From Verrucomicrobiales bacterium (GTDB taxonomy: Bacteria > Verrucomicrobiota > Verrucomicrobiia > Verrucomicrobiales > DEV007): DNA of 49,864 nt. Shown here one piece after another: positions 1 to 10,000 of the stretch; the stretch's first letter is position 1; each line of letters opens with the position of its first letter. The DNA is taken from assembly GCA_029213005.1 (NCBI GenBank), contig JARGPI010000041.1:1-49864 (forward strand), read 5' to 3'. Both the position numbers and the translations under genes were made by a program. Under the pieces are notes generated by a model. That model did no database searches, was not told the origin of the DNA, and saw only the letters and a list, made by a program, of their open reading frames with translations.

Positions 1-153
1 CCAAAGCAGCATAATTTCACCTCGTTACGGTGTCCTTTTTAAATGAGGCAACAGGCGCGCCGCTCATGCCGCATTTCGAATTTTTTCCGGCAGTGTGGGT
101 TTGCTATGGCCGGTATCTCCGTAAACTGTCGCTTCGAAACTGATTTATTCAGC

Positions 154-639
154 ATGTCCGACTTATTTAAAATCCGCCCCGCCGTTCCCGGCGACTGTGA
201 CTCGATCCATCGATTACTGATGGAGTTGGCTGAGTATGAAAAGATCACCCATTGGGTTGAATCGACACCGGCATCGACTCATCAGGCGTTGTTCGGAGAT
301 CAACCGGCTGCCGGGGCGCTTGTGGCAGAGGTCGAAGGGATCATTATTGGAACAGCTGTGTTTTTCCACAATTACTCGACTTTCATCGGTAAGCAGGGGC
401 TCTACCTGGAGGACATCTACATCACGCCCGAACAACGGGGAAAGGGCATCGGGAAAGCGATATTGAAGGAACTGGCGCGTCTCGCAGTGAAGAGAAACTG
501 CGGACGAATGGAATGGACTGTTCTCGACTGGAATCAGCCGGCGATTGATTTCTACGATAAGATTGGCGGCGAAATGCTCGACGAGTGGCGAATCGTCCGG
601 ATGAACCGCGAAGGGATCGAGGCATTAGCGGAATCGTGA
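154..639 (+). CDS. GNAT N-acetyltransferase, diamine/thialysine acetyltransferase-like
   Basis: The product is 161 residues, a single GCN5-related acetyltransferase domain that transfers acetyl from acetyl-CoA to an amine. The acetyl-CoA pyrophosphate loop reads QRGKGIG after the strand LYLEDIYI, and WNQPAIDFYDKIG follows. This arrangement (LEDIYV..RGxGIG..LDWN..AIxFY) is typical of the spermidine/spermine and thialysine acetyltransferase branch, so a small polyamine-type substrate is likely but unproven. The frame is open from position 43, but the extra 37 residues are cysteine- and arginine-rich and unlike the family, so the ATG at 154 (MSDLFKIRP) is chosen. It stands alone ahead of the acyltransferase gene, with a 94-bp gap. 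Confidence in the family is high and in the substrate low. Confidence 0.88.
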   Translation: MSDLFKIRPAVPGDCDSIHRLLMELAEYEKITHWVESTPASTHQALFGDQPAAGALVAEVEGIIIGTAVFFHNYSTFIGKQGLYLEDIYITPEQRGKGIGKAILKELARLAVKRNCGRMEWTVLDWNQPAIDFYDKIGGEMLDEWRIVRMNREGIEALAES

Positions 640-733
640 CAAGTTTGAAACACTGAGCGGAACCAGTGGCTTCACAAAAAAACTTTGCAGAAGATGGGCT
701 TTAATTTTATCAGGAGAACGCCTTAACAGACTT

Positions 734-2701
734 TTGAAAACGCATCATCCAACCATTCCTTACCGGGCTGACATTGACGGCCTGAGAGCCGTGGCGGTTT
801 TACCGGTTCTCTTTTTCCATGCGGCACTGGGATTTCCTGGCGGTTATGTCGGGGTCGATGTCTTTTTCGTGATTTCCGGATATCTGATCGGATCGCTGGT
901 AATAAAAGAGATTGAGGCGGGAACTTTCAGCATGGTCAATTTCTGGGAGCGTCGGATTCGCCGCATTTTTCCCGCACTCTCCGTGGTGGTGATGGCGTGC
1001 CTTGTCGCCGGCTACTTCTGGTTTATCCCTCAACATTTCGAGGAACTCGGGCAGTCCGCGATCGCTCAGCCGCTCTTGTGCGCCAATTTTTATTTCTGGA
1101 GGCAGACGGGCTATTTTGAGACGGTTTCGGAATTTCAGCCTCTGCTACACACCTGGTCACTGGCCGTCGAAGAGCAGTTTTATGTGTTGTTTCCTCCGCT
1201 GCTGCTTCTCGCTTTGCGTTGGGGGAAAAGTTTTGCGATCAAGGGCGTGATCGCTTTCATCGTGATTTCACTCGCTCTATCGGTTTACCTCACTGCGGCC
1301 TATCCTTCCTTCTCGTTTTTCTTAATCGCTTCGCGCGTCTGGGAGCTTGATTTGGGAGTGTTGCTCGCCATCTTGCCCGCCCGGAAATTTCTGGCACCTT
1401 TGTGGAATGAGCTGATGGCCTGGTTGGGGTTGGGCCTGATTTTGTGGGCGGTATTTTTCTATAGTTCGAGCACTCCGTTTCCGGGTGTTGCAGCGCTGGC
1501 TCCCTGCTTAGGGACGGCGTTGTTAATCAATTTCAACACGGGGACGCCAACGTCGATCGGTCGGCTGCTTTCTTTGAAGCCGGTGGTCTACATCGGGAAA
1601 ATATCTTATTCACTCTATCTGTGGCACTGGCCCCTGATCGTTTTTGTGAAATACCTGTCAATGAGCGAGGTCACTCAAACCAAACTGGTGGTGACGTTGT
1701 TGGCTTCGTTTATCCTCGCTGTTCTTTCCTGGAAATACGTGGAGACTCCTTTTCGTAAAAAATCTATATTCGGGACTCGAAAACAGATCTTTGCTTTCGG
1801 TGCTGTCGTAGGTGGTTTTTTCGTGATTGTGGGAACTATTATGTATAAGACAGACGGTTACCCATCCCGGTTTCCTCCTGAAGTGGTCAAACACCAAAAG
1901 AACGATTCCCGTTTTATTCATACCACCCAACTCGACTGTCTTTTAAAAGGCGAATCACTCCCCACCGTGGGGGCGCCGGTCAGCGAGACTGGTCCACCTG
2001 CGACCCTGATCTGGGGAGACAGTCATGCCACGGTATTACTTCCTGCGGTAGATACGATTGCCCGGGAGGCGAATAGAAGCGTGTATGTTGCAGCGAAACC
2101 GGGGACGGTTCCAATTGCCGGGGTGTATTTCAACGAAGAGGGTAAAGGCGGAACGGATTACGGAACGCCGGTGCTTCAGTTTATTAAGGATAAAGGAATT
2201 AAGCATGTCATCATGGTGGCCCGGTGGGAAGGGTATGCGTTTATTGTTCCGGGAGGGGACCTGAGACGGTTGATCGGAGATGAACAGACGTTTCCTCACA
2301 GTCCAGAGCATGCCCAACAGGTATTTATTCGAAAGCTGAGGAAGACCGTTGCCACCTTGCTGGACTCCGGTGTGACCGTGAGCCTCTTTCAGGATGTGGG
2401 GCTCCAGCCGCGCGACGTTCCTTCCACGGTCGCTCAGGCGGCGAGTCGCGGGCTTGATCTGAATACCTTTGCGCTCCCGATCGAGCACCACCGGGAATAT
2501 AGTAAAAGAGTTAATGATCTGATCGATGAGGCGATTCGTGGCCTGGATGTAAAGGTGATCGACCCACTTCCGTATTTTACGAACTCAGAGGGGATCTACC
2601 TGATGGCGAAAGACGGGCAAACGGTATATAACGATAGAGACCACGTCTCACCGTTCGGCTCTCTGTTGCTTCGGCCCGAGCTGGAGCCTCTTATCAAGTG
2701 A
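734..2701 (+). CDS. Acyltransferase 3 (OafA/YrhL type) with C-terminal SGNH domain
   Basis: This is a 655-residue integral membrane O-acyltransferase. Residues about 10-345 form the multi-pass acyltransferase-3 domain, beginning with YRADIDGLRAVAVLPV and the GGYVGVDVFFVISGYLI motif. Residues about 415-655 are a periplasmic SGNH domain with GDSH (Asp429, Ser430, His431) and the late Asp-x-x-His block DRDHVS (Asp636, His637-region). Proteins of this build O-acetylate or O-acylate cell-surface polysaccharides. The start is a TTG: AGGAG lies at 712-716 and no ATG is in frame before the conserved N-terminus. The stop overlaps the GTG of the next gene by 4 bases, so the two are probably translationally coupled. 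The surface-polysaccharide target is inferred from the family and the nearby Wzz/Wzy-like genes. Confidence 0.9.
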   Translation: MKTHHPTIPYRADIDGLRAVAVLPVLFFHAALGFPGGYVGVDVFFVISGYLIGSLVIKEIEAGTFSMVNFWERRIRRIFPALSVVVMACLVAGYFWFIPQHFEELGQSAIAQPLLCANFYFWRQTGYFETVSEFQPLLHTWSLAVEEQFYVLFPPLLLLALRWGKSFAIKGVIAFIVISLALSVYLTAAYPSFSFFLIASRVWELDLGVLLAILPARKFLAPLWNELMAWLGLGLILWAVFFYSSSTPFPGVAALAPCLGTALLINFNTGTPTSIGRLLSLKPVVYIGKISYSLYLWHWPLIVFVKYLSMSEVTQTKLVVTLLASFILAVLSWKYVETPFRKKSIFGTRKQIFAFGAVVGGFFVIVGTIMYKTDGYPSRFPPEVVKHQKNDSRFIHTTQLDCLLKGESLPTVGAPVSETGPPATLIWGDSHATVLLPAVDTIAREANRSVYVAAKPGTVPIAGVYFNEEGKGGTDYGTPVLQFIKDKGIKHVIMVARWEGYAFIVPGGDLRRLIGDEQTFPHSPEHAQQVFIRKLRKTVATLLDSGVTVSLFQDVGLQPRDVPSTVAQAASRGLDLNTFALPIEHHREYSKRVNDLIDEAIRGLDVKVIDPLPYFTNSEGIYLMAKDGQTVYNDRDHVSPFGSLLLRPELEPLIK

Positions 2702-5136
2702 AAGGTTTGATCGAAGTGTCAAAAACTATCAAACACCACCTTTCACTACTTGGCTTTCTGGTGATCCTTGCCGGGCTTGCTTTCTTCAGTCTGTCAAAGG
2801 TTCAGTTCTCGGCGAGTCTCTACGAATTGTTACCCGCTGATCTACCCGAGGTGCGGGGGATGGACTGGCTGAACCGGTATTTCAGTCGTGATAGTCAACT
2901 GATGGTGACCGTTTCCTCTCCGGATTCAGCACTGTCGGAAAAAGTGGCCCGCGAGCTCGCTGAAAAATTACGTAGTTCAACTGAACTGATCAGTAATGTG
3001 CATCAGGACCTTTCCCTTGATCAAATTGCGAGGGAAGGGGGGAGTCTTCTCGCCTGGCTGTGGTTCAATGCCGATCCGGAAGAAGTCAATGTTCTTGCAG
3101 AACGCCTCGGTGAACCCAACTCGGAAGCGACCGTGGCCGAAGCGATGGGGATGATTGAAGAGGGGCTCTTTGATGAGGGAACGATCGTGAGAAGTTATGA
3201 CCCGCTGGCTCTGTCGCGTCTTCCCGAATCTCTCCGGTCGATGGATGCGTCGAAAGCGGATGCGATGGCATCGCCGGACGGTAAATTCCGTCTATTTTAC
3301 GTTGAGGGTAACGGCGTCAATTTTTCCGATTACCGCGCGGCAGATGTCTGGTTGGATCAGATAAAGGCTCTGGTTCAGCAGTGGAGATCGGAGGAAGAAG
3401 TGCCGGAGTCGGTTTCAATTGGGTTGACCGGAACCCCGGCCTTTATGGCGGAGGTCGGCACCGAAATGGAACGGGATATGACGCTGTCGGTCATGGCGAC
3501 GATGGCACTGATTTCTCTTCTGTTCTGGGTGATGCACCGCCAGTCTCAACCGCTCGGCTGGCTGATTGCGTCGCTCTGTTTGATCCTGATCCTGACGCTG
3601 AACCTCGGCGGACTGTTCTTCGGCAAACTCAGCGTGATGAGTGCCGGATTTGCTGCGATTCTTCTGGGCTTAGCTGTCGATTACGGAATCGTCCTCTACC
3701 GGGAGGCGATGACGGGAGTGGTCTCACCTGCAGAACTGCGCAGGAAAGTCGGACCGGCCATCGCCTGGGCGGCCGTCACAACCGCAGCCGTGTTTCTGTC
3801 TCTAAATCTCAGCTCGCTGCCGGGAATCGCTGAAATGGGGAATCTGGTTGCGATCGGTATCGGTATCGGGGCCACCGTCATGTTATGGGGATTCTCCAAA
3901 ATTGCAGTTCAGTTCGCTGGTCAGAGTGTGCAGAAACCTGCTTTAGAGAGTCAGAAAGGAGGCCCGTCGGTGAAGTGGCCCGGAATCCTTGCCGGGTTAA
4001 TTCCTCTGCTTGCTCTCGGGTCGGTCGCGATAAAAGAGTTTCCCCATCTCGAAGCAGAGTTTCATCCTTTCCGGATTAGAAGCAGTCCTTCGATGAGAGC
4101 CTGGCAGGAGATGCAGAGCTCTCTCCGTGGACGTGAAAATTCGGTTCCCGTGGTTTTCGCAGCCGACGACATGGAGCAATTGCGCGCTACGATGGATTCG
4201 CTGGAAGCCCGTCTTATCGAGGCTGAACAGAGCGGGGCGATTGAACACTTTATCCTGCCGCGGGGAATTTTGCCTGCCCCGGAAAACCAACGGCTGAATA
4301 TAGAATCGCTGCGTTCCGTGGTTGCCGGCAACGACCGGATTCTCCGGGAGATTGATGCCGCGGGATTTTCGGAGGAGGGGGCCGACCTTACGCGGGACGT
4401 TTTGCATACCTGGCGGAAATTGATCGATGCAATTGATAATGGTGCTCCCTTTGCGATGCCAGAAGGAACTTTCGCTGAATGGACGGTGGGGCGTCTTTTC
4501 TATCAGGGTGATGGCAAATTTGCGGCTCTGGGGTCGGCAAGGCCGGCGAAACCGGGAGATAGAGACTGGGTCGTCGCGGTTTGTAACGAGCGATCCGCTG
4601 TCGCAAGTCTTGGATCGCTCGGAACCGCTTTGAATGAGCGAATCCGGGGCGATTTGAAATATGTATTTCTTCCCATGATCGGCATTCTTGCGCTGATGCT
4701 GGCGGTGGTCTTCCGGTCGTGGCGGGATTGGTTTCTTGCCATGTTCTGTTTGATGTTTTCCTCCTGCGCTATGGTGATCTTAACGCTTTGGACGCCATTG
4801 AGTTGGAACTCGTTTAATATCTGTGGTCTACCATTGTTATTCGGTACCGGTCTCGATTTCGGGATTCACATGATCTTCGCATTACGGCGCAGCGATGGTG
4901 ATATTGAATTGGTCAAACGGGGGATTGCGAAAGCATTGATATTTTGCGGAACATCTTCAGCGATCGGTTTTGGTTCTCTGTCCTTTGCTTCAGCTCACGG
5001 TCTCTCCAGTCTTGGACAAATTTGTGCTGCTGGAATATTGATCAATATGGTGGTTGCAGTGTGGCTTCTTCCCCGATGGTATCGCCTGTTACACAAAAAG
5101 GGCGGCCCGGATGGACCGCCCTTATCAGTAAGGTGA
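2698..5136 (+). CDS. MMPL/RND-family membrane exporter
   Basis: The product is an 812-residue membrane protein with the two-repeat plan of MMPL/RND transporters. There is one N-terminal membrane helix (about 13-31), a large extracytoplasmic domain, a helix cluster at about 260-400 containing AAILLGLAVDYGIVLYRE, a second extracytoplasmic domain, and a second cluster from about 645 containing the matching LLFGTGLDFGIHMIFALR. The acidic residue in each GLxxDxGI motif is the presumed proton-relay position. The family exports lipids and other hydrophobic molecules; the substrate here is unknown. The GTG start overlaps the acyltransferase stop (GTGA), so the pair probably forms one operon that modifies and exports an acylated surface molecule. 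That role is inference. Confidence 0.85.
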   Translation: MKGLIEVSKTIKHHLSLLGFLVILAGLAFFSLSKVQFSASLYELLPADLPEVRGMDWLNRYFSRDSQLMVTVSSPDSALSEKVARELAEKLRSSTELISNVHQDLSLDQIAREGGSLLAWLWFNADPEEVNVLAERLGEPNSEATVAEAMGMIEEGLFDEGTIVRSYDPLALSRLPESLRSMDASKADAMASPDGKFRLFYVEGNGVNFSDYRAADVWLDQIKALVQQWRSEEEVPESVSIGLTGTPAFMAEVGTEMERDMTLSVMATMALISLLFWVMHRQSQPLGWLIASLCLILILTLNLGGLFFGKLSVMSAGFAAILLGLAVDYGIVLYREAMTGVVSPAELRRKVGPAIAWAAVTTAAVFLSLNLSSLPGIAEMGNLVAIGIGIGATVMLWGFSKIAVQFAGQSVQKPALESQKGGPSVKWPGILAGLIPLLALGSVAIKEFPHLEAEFHPFRIRSSPSMRAWQEMQSSLRGRENSVPVVFAADDMEQLRATMDSLEARLIEAEQSGAIEHFILPRGILPAPENQRLNIESLRSVVAGNDRILREIDAAGFSEEGADLTRDVLHTWRKLIDAIDNGAPFAMPEGTFAEWTVGRLFYQGDGKFAALGSARPAKPGDRDWVVAVCNERSAVASLGSLGTALNERIRGDLKYVFLPMIGILALMLAVVFRSWRDWFLAMFCLMFSSCAMVILTLWTPLSWNSFNICGLPLLFGTGLDFGIHMIFALRRSDGDIELVKRGIAKALIFCGTSSAIGFGSLSFASAHGLSSLGQICAAGILINMVVAVWLLPRWYRLLHKKGGPDGPPLSVR
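5094..5124 (-). terminator. Rho-independent terminator for the cysteine-rich gene, inside the 3' end of the MMPL gene
   Basis: On the minus strand there is a GC-rich stem (AAGGGCGGTCC pairing with GGGCCGCCCTT, 4-base loop) followed directly by TTTTT. The T-run lies only on the minus strand, so the site terminates transcription coming from the gene at 5159-5422. The stem overlaps the last codons of the plus-strand transporter gene. Confidence 0.7.
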
Positions 5137-5158
5137 AGAGGTAAAGTATAGGAAACGA

Positions 5159-5422
5159 TCAGTTGCAGCGTCTCGTCTCGGTATGAATCCGGTAGCTGCA
5201 GTTGCCACAGCTGTCCCGGTAAGTGGTTTTGTAGGTAATCTCTACAAAAAGCGTTTTGGTAACGCATCCACAAACCGTTTTGGTTTTACAAAACTCCCGG
5301 CGACAGACTTCTTCGGTGCAGACCTTCTTTTTGACGCAGGAGTGGGTGCTTGCATTAAGATTTACGGGGCCCATCAGCATCGCGAAGGTGACGATCAGAG
5401 CCGTTAGAATAAGATTTCTCAT
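5159..5422 (-). CDS. Small secreted cysteine-rich protein
   Basis: The product is 87 residues and matches no family I recognise. The N-terminus MRNLILTALIVTFAMLMG is a classic Sec signal peptide, with likely cleavage near NLNAS. The mature part of about 63 residues holds nine cysteines, spaced Cx5Cx4Cx4Cx5CxC and then three more, plus many lysines and arginines. Such a density suggests disulfides or metal binding outside the cytoplasm. The frame runs 14 codons further upstream, but the signal peptide fixes the ATG at 5422. A good rho-independent terminator follows about 35 bases after the stop, which supports a real transcription unit. It is convergent with the MMPL gene. Confidence 0.65.
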   Translation of the reverse strand: MRNLILTALIVTFAMLMGPVNLNASTHSCVKKKVCTEEVCRREFCKTKTVCGCVTKTLFVEITYKTTYRDSCGNCSYRIHTETRRCN

Positions 5423-5721
5423 TGTGATTTCAGTGTTGGTTGAACTAAAAGGTTTCGTTATCAAAATAATGGTAATTATATAATAATCAACCTGTATTGA
5501 TCTTAAAGGTAAGTTTTTCCAAAAAGTTTAGATTGGACGAGTGGGATACCGGGGCGTTCAAAGCGGGGATTTTGCGAATCATTTTTATCAATGATGAGTG
5601 GTGTGGGATCGAAAAAACGTGATCCCAAAACAGATTGTTTGCGGATCAAAGTTTGCACGTGCATTGATCAGTTAGTTTTACCGTGTTCCCTCCTAAACGC
5701 GGAATCTGCACGACCACCACC
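5423..5721. other. Intergenic region between divergent genes
   Basis: About 300 bases separate the cysteine-rich gene from the PcfJ-domain gene. The part next to the cysteine-rich gene (about 5450-5510) is AT-rich and probably holds its promoter. The short open frames here have no recognisable content. I see no clear operator, riboswitch or RNA gene. Confidence 0.5.
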
Positions 5722-7011
5722 ATGCAAAATTCCACTAAACAGAACGAAAATTCGTGTCAATTCACCGGGGGATGGCTTCAGCTGCGCAAGAATTCCTCCG
5801 AAATTGAAATTCGGGGATGGGATCCACCCACTGCAAGGCGCCGCAGTCCGGTGAGTCCCGAATGGGCGCCGTTTGTTCCCGAATTTCAACTGGTTCGTCC
5901 CTATCGCAAAAAGAAGCAGAAGTCGGGGCTTTCTGAAAAAGAAAAAGCGGCCGGACAGATGACTTTCGATTTTTTCGCGGAGTCCGCTCCTCCCAAGGTC
6001 AAAAAAGCGCCACTGACTTTGGCTGAACAGAAAAAGAAGGCTTTGGACAGTTTCCGGTTTTCCTTGCCGAAAGATGTCGCAAAGGCTCTCGAACCATTTC
6101 GGGTTCGTCAATGGAAAATGCTTCAGATGATGTATTACGATCAGGGAACGGTCGATCTAGCGCTGGCCAATCCGGCTCTCGCTTTTTTCCTTGCTCAGAA
6201 ATTCGATGGAGATGTCGAACTGATCAAATCGCTTCAATGTAGTAAAATGCGGCAACGTGAGTTGCTGAAACTACTCAATTATCCCGACTCAAACGCCGCG
6301 GTAAAATTGATCAGTAAGATTCAGCCCGCATCGATTACGACAGATAACTGGAAATCGATGATTAAGATGGTCGGGTCGGAATTAGCGAAAGATAAAACGG
6401 CGCTGGGTCATGTCTCGAAGATCAATCTCGGCGTCATGGAGATTGTGGTCGACCCGATTGCCTCCGCTGCGGCCGGGGCGAAATTGCTGGAAGCGGTGGC
6501 AAACGATCACCGCGAGAAATACCGGGGGCGGGTGGTTCACATGATTCGTTCAGCGCTGGATATGCAGGTGGATATTCAGGTTGGTCGGACAATCACGTTT
6601 TTCCAGGATCTTCAGCGACTTTACGATGTGCATGAGCGGGTTACCAATCAATACAAGCGACGTGTCCGGCAACTGAATGATGCTGAACTCGCGGCCATCT
6701 CCGGTACCTTTCAGGATCCGCCGCTGCCGGGGATTCCCGGTAAAATCGAACCGTTAATTTGTCCCCGGGACCTTGTCGATGAAGGCGAAATTCAGGGGAA
6801 CTGCGTGGCCAGTTACGCCCGCAAAATTATGTCCGGGAAACTTTACATTTACCGCGTTTTTGGACCGCAGCGGGCCACCCTTTCAATAGTGAAGAAGAAA
6901 CGTGGGTGGGAAATCGGGGAGCTGGAAGCGAGATACAATGTAGCGGCATCAAAATCGACTGAAGATTTTGTGACGAACTGGTTGGATCAGCATCAGGCCT
7001 CCCGATTGTGA
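5722..7011 (+). CDS. PcfJ-domain protein
   Basis: The product is about 429 residues and cytoplasmic, with no signal or membrane segment. The C-terminal part (about residues 335-428) carries the PcfJ-like signature: LICPRDLVDEGEIQGNCVASY, then KLYIYRVF and ATLSIV, ending in a strand with GELEARYN. The name comes from PcfJ of the enterococcal conjugative plasmid pCF10, whose function is not established. Chromosomal homologues occur in many bacteria, often near mobile elements. The middle is helical with a leucine-rich stretch. The frame opens with a GTG at 5683; the ATG at 5722 (MQNSTKQNEN) is preferred, although neither has a clear ribosome-binding site. It converges with the NRPS-PKS gene, 7 bases apart. 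Confidence 0.7.
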   Translation: MQNSTKQNENSCQFTGGWLQLRKNSSEIEIRGWDPPTARRRSPVSPEWAPFVPEFQLVRPYRKKKQKSGLSEKEKAAGQMTFDFFAESAPPKVKKAPLTLAEQKKKALDSFRFSLPKDVAKALEPFRVRQWKMLQMMYYDQGTVDLALANPALAFFLAQKFDGDVELIKSLQCSKMRQRELLKLLNYPDSNAAVKLISKIQPASITTDNWKSMIKMVGSELAKDKTALGHVSKINLGVMEIVVDPIASAAAGAKLLEAVANDHREKYRGRVVHMIRSALDMQVDIQVGRTITFFQDLQRLYDVHERVTNQYKRRVRQLNDAELAAISGTFQDPPLPGIPGKIEPLICPRDLVDEGEIQGNCVASYARKIMSGKLYIYRVFGPQRATLSIVKKKRGWEIGELEARYNVAASKSTEDFVTNWLDQHQASRL

Positions 7012-7018
7012 TAGCGTT

Positions 7019-10000
7019 TTATTTCGACTGTCCTACGGTCTGACGGCTGGATGATTTGAATCGCTCGTCTCCAACCGTCATCTTTTCCCTGGTCGAATTT
7101 GGAGAGGGATATTTTTCCGGCGGAACGCGCTGGAGAAAGTAGTCGGTGTGGTTAACCAGTAACTCCAAATGGGTGCCGGTGAAGATTTCGAGGTGATTGC
7201 CGGTGACAAAACGATGGGTGAGTTGCCCCGTGAGGACTTTTCTCCATCCGTGGATTTCACCAAAATCATAACGGTCTCCGGGATCTTCGGTGAGAACCAG
7301 CATCACGCGCCCTTCGTATGGCTCGGGCCGGAAATCGGGGATTAGAGATTCGTTCATATACCTTGCTTCGACATGTCGGGCATACTCGCCCTCGTGCTGC
7401 TTGGTCTTGTATTTCAGGTAGCTGATCAAATGAATCGCGGCCCATTTCGCCAATTCACCAACTCTTTCGAAGCAGGAACCCAGTCTCGGCCAGAACGGAA
7501 GAATCGATCGGCTGTCCCAGATGACTTTGGCTCTTTCGAAAATAGAGTATTTCCGAATCACTTCCGGGTTGAACATGTCATAGATAATAAGCCCTTCGAC
7601 TTCGTCGCCGCGTTGCCTGGCCAGTTGGGCCATGCGGGTCGCGACAAGAGCGCCAAATGAGTATCCGGCAAAGATATAGGGACCCTCGGGTCGAACTTCT
7701 TTGATATCCTTGAGGTACCTCTCAGCCATCGCTTCGATATTTGCTTCTATCTCGTAGGATTCATCGTGGAAGAAGCGACTTTCAACTCCGTAAATGGTTC
7801 GCTTGTGTTTTAGTCTTGTCGCGAAGCCCTGATAGAACATGACGCTGCCGTCTGCGGCATGAATACAGAACATCGGAGTTTCATTGGACTCGCGTTCGAT
7901 CCGCAGGGGGATGATGTGAGCCGGCAGTTCTTTTTCCTCCACTTCCTCAATTCCTCCACTGTCTAAGCCCATCGCCTGAACCAGTTGTTTTGCGGTCGGC
8001 GCTTTGATTAACAGCGACATGGGAATTGCCTGGTCGAAGGTTTCCTGGATTCGCTGAAGTAGGCCCACAGCCTGTAGCGAATCGCCGCCCAACTCAAAGT
8101 AGTCGTGATCCTCCTCGATTTGATTGTTCTTTAGTTCCCGTTTCCAGAGGCTCAACATTTGTTCGACCGGCGCTTCAATTTTCGAGCGTGACTCATCGGA
8201 CCGGTTTGAAGCGGGCTGGCGCTTTGCCAGAAGTTCGTGGTAGTGATGGTCAAAGGGAAGTACCGAAACAACGGTTCGTCCACTGTCGGAGAACGAAACA
8301 ATGTCGAAGAAGGCCTTAGCCCCGATTTCCGGAGCAACCGAATTGTTAGCGAGTTCGAGGCTGAGCCCACTCGCCTTTGCCGCGTCGGAAGACGTTTCCG
8401 CCGCCATTCCGACCTCGCGCCAGGCTGGCCAGGATATACTGAAGAAGGGATGCCCCTCTGAGTACGCCTGCTCGGCGATTCCATCCAGGTAGGCATTAGC
8501 TGCCGCATAATCGCTCTGGCCGTAAGCCGCGAGCTCGGTGGAGACTGATGAGAACAGAACCACAAAATCCGCATTGTGATTGGGTGAGCTGAAGTAATGA
8601 TAGATTCCCTGTGCCGGGATCACTTTTGCGGCGAATACATTTTCGATCGATCTCTTGTCCTTCCGGGCAATGGTGCCGTCCTGTAGAATTCCCGAAGTGT
8701 GGATAACGCCATCAATCGCTTCGTGCTGTCTCTGAACCGCGTCGAATGTGCTCTCGATCATTCCGGGAATGGATAGATCGGCGGTAACGATCTGAATCCG
8801 GGCACCGGTTTGCTCCAGTTCTTCGATCGTTTTAATTCGGGAAGCGGTTTTTGGATCCGTGTCTGAACCGGCTAGTAGAGAGGCCCACTCGTTGCGATCG
8901 GGGAAGGCGGAACGGGTGATCAGAACCAGTGTTAATTTATTCGCGCGGTTACAGAATTCCTTCGCGATCGTGAGAGCGAGTCCGCCGAGCCCTCCGGTAA
9001 AGATATAGACCCCTTCGTTTTTCAGTTCGCGGACTGGCTCGGTATTGTTGACGATATCCGGATCATCATTTTCAAAAGCGGGCAGCCACCAGCTTCCATC
9101 TTTCATTGCGATTTTGAGATGGTGCTGATCGCCGTTGAGCAGTTTATGAAGAGCTTCCTCCGTTCGGATATCGAAGGTTTGGTCGCCCAAATCGATAGTT
9201 CGAGTGATTAAATTCGGGTATTCCCTTTGGATCACCCCGACAGCCCCGGCCAGGGCATGGTTTGCGGGTAAGAGACGATCGGATTTTGCGCGGATTAGAC
9301 CGGTCGTGATGAAGTTGACTGGAATCGGAGTGATGTTGCCCAGACTGCCGAGCGCTTTAGCGAGCCACAGAGCGCTGATGGTGCGAGTGGTCTGACTTTT
9401 CCAGACTTTTTCGTCATTTTTGACATGTGGATGGTTGCAACTCCAGCTATGGATCACTCCTCCGATCGTTCCGAAATCGTTGATCACAGATTTTACGAGA
9501 GATTCATAATCCTCCTCCGATTCCGGATTGATACGGTACCGGTTGGCGGAATAGCGTTTGTAGTTTTTCCCGGTGGCAACTGTGATTCGGCGGCTCGTTT
9601 CCGCTTTGGCGGCGTCAAGAATGCCTCTCTCGAGTGATGAGCGATTGTTGATGAAACAAAGCCAAACGGTTTTCTCTCCCGGTGTGATAGGCACGCCCGC
9701 GTATCCTGACTTCGATTCTTTCCAGATCGGGGTATGATAAATCGAAGAGGACTGGGCTGCCGGATCTTCGTTTATAATGTTGGGTTCGATTCGATAGGTC
9801 TGTTCATCGAAATGATAGGTTGGGAGCGGAATGCGGCGCCTTCCTTCCTGAGGCAGATACCGACTCCAGTTCAGCGACTGCCCCAAAGTCCAGGTATGTG
9901 CCAGAGCTTTCCAGGTAAACTGCAGCGAATCGCCTCCGGTTTTAGGACCGGGAAGCGTGGAGATTGCGATATGATCGGTCCCTGAAAGAATATCATTGCA

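Noticed and set aside
5591..5854. Plus-strand frame of 87 codons ahead of the PcfJ gene
   Set aside because: It overlaps the PcfJ gene in another frame and lacks protein-like composition.
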